A stretch of DNA of 16,789 nt from assembly GCA_047639575.1 (NCBI GenBank), contig JBLIOB010000072.1, positions 1 to 16,789 of the forward strand, read 5' to 3'. A program made the translations under genes and the position numbers. Below are positions 15,098-16,789 of this stretch, one piece after another; positions within the stretch are counted from its first letter, which is position 1, and every line of letters starts with the position of its first letter. Source of the DNA: JBLIOB01 sp047639575 (lineage in GTDB: Bacteria; Bacteroidota; Bacteroidia; Flavobacteriales_D; Parvicellaceae). The notes below the pieces were generated by a model, which searched no databases, was not told the DNA's origin, and was given only the letters and a program-made list of their open reading frames with translations.

Positions 15098-16789
15098 TTA
15101 AATTTCCGCTGCTAACCTTGAACCTTGATCTATTGCTCGTTTAGCATCTAGTTCAGTAGCCAAATCCGCACCTCCTATTAAATGTACGTTAACGCCTGCT
15201 TCTTTTAATGGTTCGAATAACTGATTCAATGACAATTGACCAGCGCAAATAACAACGTTGTCAACATCCAATATTTGAGAGTTCCCATTCACTGTTATAT
15301 GAAGCCCCAGGTCATCAATCTTATCATAAGTAACAGAACTTAACATCGTCACTTTCTTCTTAGTCAAGTTTGCCCGATGAATCCAGCCAGTTGTTTTGCC
15401 CAATTTTGCTCCGAGTTTACCTTTCTTTCTTTGCAATAAATACACTTCTCTGGGGGAAGCAGGAAAATCAGGTTTTATACCTTCGATACCTCCACGAACT
15501 TCATTGTTCATATCAACACCCCATTCTTTCATGAATTCAGAAATACTCAGCGAAGAAGATGCACCTTCATGAACTAAATACTCCGCAACATCAAAACCAA
15601 TACCACCAGCTCCAATTATTGCCACCTTTTTACCAACTGGTTTCTCATGCTTCAGAACATCTAAATATCCCAACACCTTTTCATGATCTATTCCAGGAAT
15701 TGCAGGTTTTCTCGGAGTAATCCCAGTTGCTATTATGACCTCATCAAAGCTTTTCAAATCTTCAATTGAGGCAGCAGTATTTAACTTTAGGTTTACGTTA
15801 TGAAGTTCCATTTGCTTCGCAAAGTATCGAAGCGTTTCATTAAATTCTTCTTTTCCAGGAACTTTTTTGGCAACATTAAATTGACCGCCAATTTTATCAT
15901 CTTTTTCAAATAAGGTGACCTCGTGCCCTCTTTCTGCGGCAACTGTTGCTGCAGCCATCCCTGCAGGACCAGCACCAACAACGGCAACTGTCTTTTTAAT
16001 CTCGACCTTATGGTAATGTAACTCGGTTTCGTATCCAGCTCTAGGATTTACCAGACAAGAAGCTTGCTTATTTTTGAAAATATGATCTAAACATGCTTGA
16101 TTACATCCAATACATGTATTGATTTCATCTGCCCTGCCTTCTTCTGCCTTTTTAACGAATTCTTCATCCGCCAAAAGAGGCCTTGCCATGGATACCATAT
16201 CCGCATGACCATCCGCTAAAATTTGTTCTGCAATTTCTGGCGTATTAATACGGTTAGTAGTGACCAAAGGGATATTTATTTCACCCATCATTTTTTTAGT
16301 CACCCAACTAAATGCACCTCGAGGAACCATGGTTGCTATTGTTGGAATTCTGGCTTCGTGCCATCCGATTCCAGTATTAATGATTGTTACTCCTGCTTTC
16401 TCTAGCTCTTTTGCTAATTGAACTACTTCCTCCCAAGTACTTCCACCTTCAACTAGATCGATCATGGATAATCGATAGATGATAATAAAATCTGTACCAA
16501 CCTCTTTTCGAACTCTTCTAACAATTTCTAAAGGAAACTTGATTCGATTTTCATAATCGCCTCCCCAGCTATCTGTTCTATGGTTTGTTCTTTTAGCTAT
16601 AAACTGATTAATTAAATAACCTTCAGAACCCATTATTTCCACTCCATCATAATCAGCACTTTGAGCTAATGAGGCGCATCTTACAAAATGAGCAATTGTT
16701 TTCTCGATACCTGATTCACTTAAAGCTTTAGGCTTGAACGGTGTAATCGGAGATTGAATTTTGGACGGAGCAACGTTAAATGGGTGGTA
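15098..16789 (-). CDS. fadH: 2,4-dienoyl-CoA reductase (NADPH), FadH-type, 5' end outside window
   Basis: The frame is open to the right edge and encodes 563 residues, lacking about 108 N-terminal residues compared with the E. coli enzyme. It joins an old-yellow-enzyme barrel to a disulfide-reductase-like part. The seen barrel begins YHPFNVAPS and continues QSADYDGVEIMGSEGYLINQF. The catalytic Tyr (SEGY, residue 58 of the seen part) and His (GWHEAR, 144) have the same 86-residue spacing as in E. coli FadH. The 4Fe-4S cysteines are CIGCNQAC plus a fourth Cys 12 residues later (226, 229, 233, 245). GAGPAG (272-277) binds FAD and GAGGIG (393-398) binds NADP. The enzyme removes the 4,5-double bond problem in beta-oxidation of unsaturated fatty acids. 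A GTG at 16642 is internal, not the start. DUF2797 follows after 2 nt. Confidence 0.95.
   Translation of the reverse strand, partial: YHPFNVAPSKIQSPITPFKPKALSESGIEKTIAHFVRCASLAQSADYDGVEIMGSEGYLINQFIAKRTNHRTDSWGGDYENRIKFPLEIVRRVRKEVGTDFIIIYRLSMIDLVEGGSTWEEVVQLAKELEKAGVTIINTGIGWHEARIPTIATMVPRGAFSWVTKKMMGEINIPLVTTNRINTPEIAEQILADGHADMVSMARPLLADEEFVKKAEEGRADEINTCIGCNQACLDHIFKNKQASCLVNPRAGYETELHYHKVEIKKTVAVVGAGPAGMAAATVAAERGHEVTLFEKDDKIGGQFNVAKKVPGKEEFNETLRYFAKQMELHNVNLKLNTAASIEDLKSFDEVIIATGITPRKPAIPGIDHEKVLGYLDVLKHEKPVGKKVAIIGAGGIGFDVAEYLVHEGASSSLSISEFMKEWGVDMNNEVRGGIEGIKPDFPASPREVYLLQRKKGKLGAKLGKTTGWIHRANLTKKKVTMLSSVTYDKIDDLGLHITVNGNSQILDVDNVVICAGQLSLNQLFEPLKEAGVNVHLIGGADLATELDAKRAIDQGSRLAAEI

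Noticed and set aside
16640..16642. GTG at 16642 as the start of the dienoyl-CoA reductase
   Set aside because: The frame stays open to the window edge and encodes conserved FadH sequence (APSKIQSPITPF, DYDGVEIMGSEGY), so the codon is internal.
1..16789. CRISPR array, tRNA, rRNA or prophage genes
   Set aside because: I saw no regularly spaced repeats, no tRNA-like cloverleaf or rRNA segments, and no phage structural or integrase genes.

Overview
The window is low-GC DNA from a Bacteroidota genome, probably of the order Flavobacteriales (the order is an inference from overall gene style). Four proteins carry C-terminal domains of the type IX secretion (Por) kind. There is a SusC-style TonB-dependent receptor with an N-terminal carboxypeptidase-regulatory-like domain, paired with a DUF4249 lipoprotein. 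Candidate promoters match the Bacteroidota -7 element TAnnTTTG, and Shine-Dalgarno sites are not evident.

Layout. Bases 1-1352 are a decayed insertion-sequence zone. It holds an IS1595/ISXO2-type transposase broken by a short deletion (43-922) and then a second, more truncated zinc-ribbon remnant of the same family (1179-1352). The TGA of that remnant overlaps the ATG of a secreted T9SS-type protein (1349-2197). Next, on the minus strand, come thioredoxin reductase trxB with a clear terminator, and a two-gene unit in which a TonB-dependent receptor (6829-4418) is joined through a TAATG overlap to a DUF4249 lipoprotein (4418-3453). About 300 bp rich in inverted repeats lies upstream of the receptor. 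Two related T9SS-exported proteins of unknown function (7130-8197 minus, 9330-10364 plus) flank a small three-helix membrane protein that I do not recognise (8501-9214).

A TPR sensor fused to a PP2C/SpoIIE phosphatase (12400-10439 minus) is divergent from a secreted endonuclease I-family nuclease with a C-terminal sorting-like domain (12509-13528). An acylglycerol-phosphate acyltransferase (PlsC-like, GTG start) follows and converges, with a 14-bp overlap, on a DUF2797 protein. The DUF2797 gene starts 2 nt after the stop of a 2,4-dienoyl-CoA reductase (fadH) gene that runs off the right edge.

Most of the window is ordinary cell-envelope, secretion and housekeeping content. I do not see a convincing new defence or biosynthetic system. 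The points most worth a second look are the DUF2797 protein that has lost three of the four family zinc-ribbon cysteines, the IS remnant abutting the T9SS gene start, the symmetric region upstream of the TonB receptor, and the unrecognised membrane protein between two T9SS paralogues.
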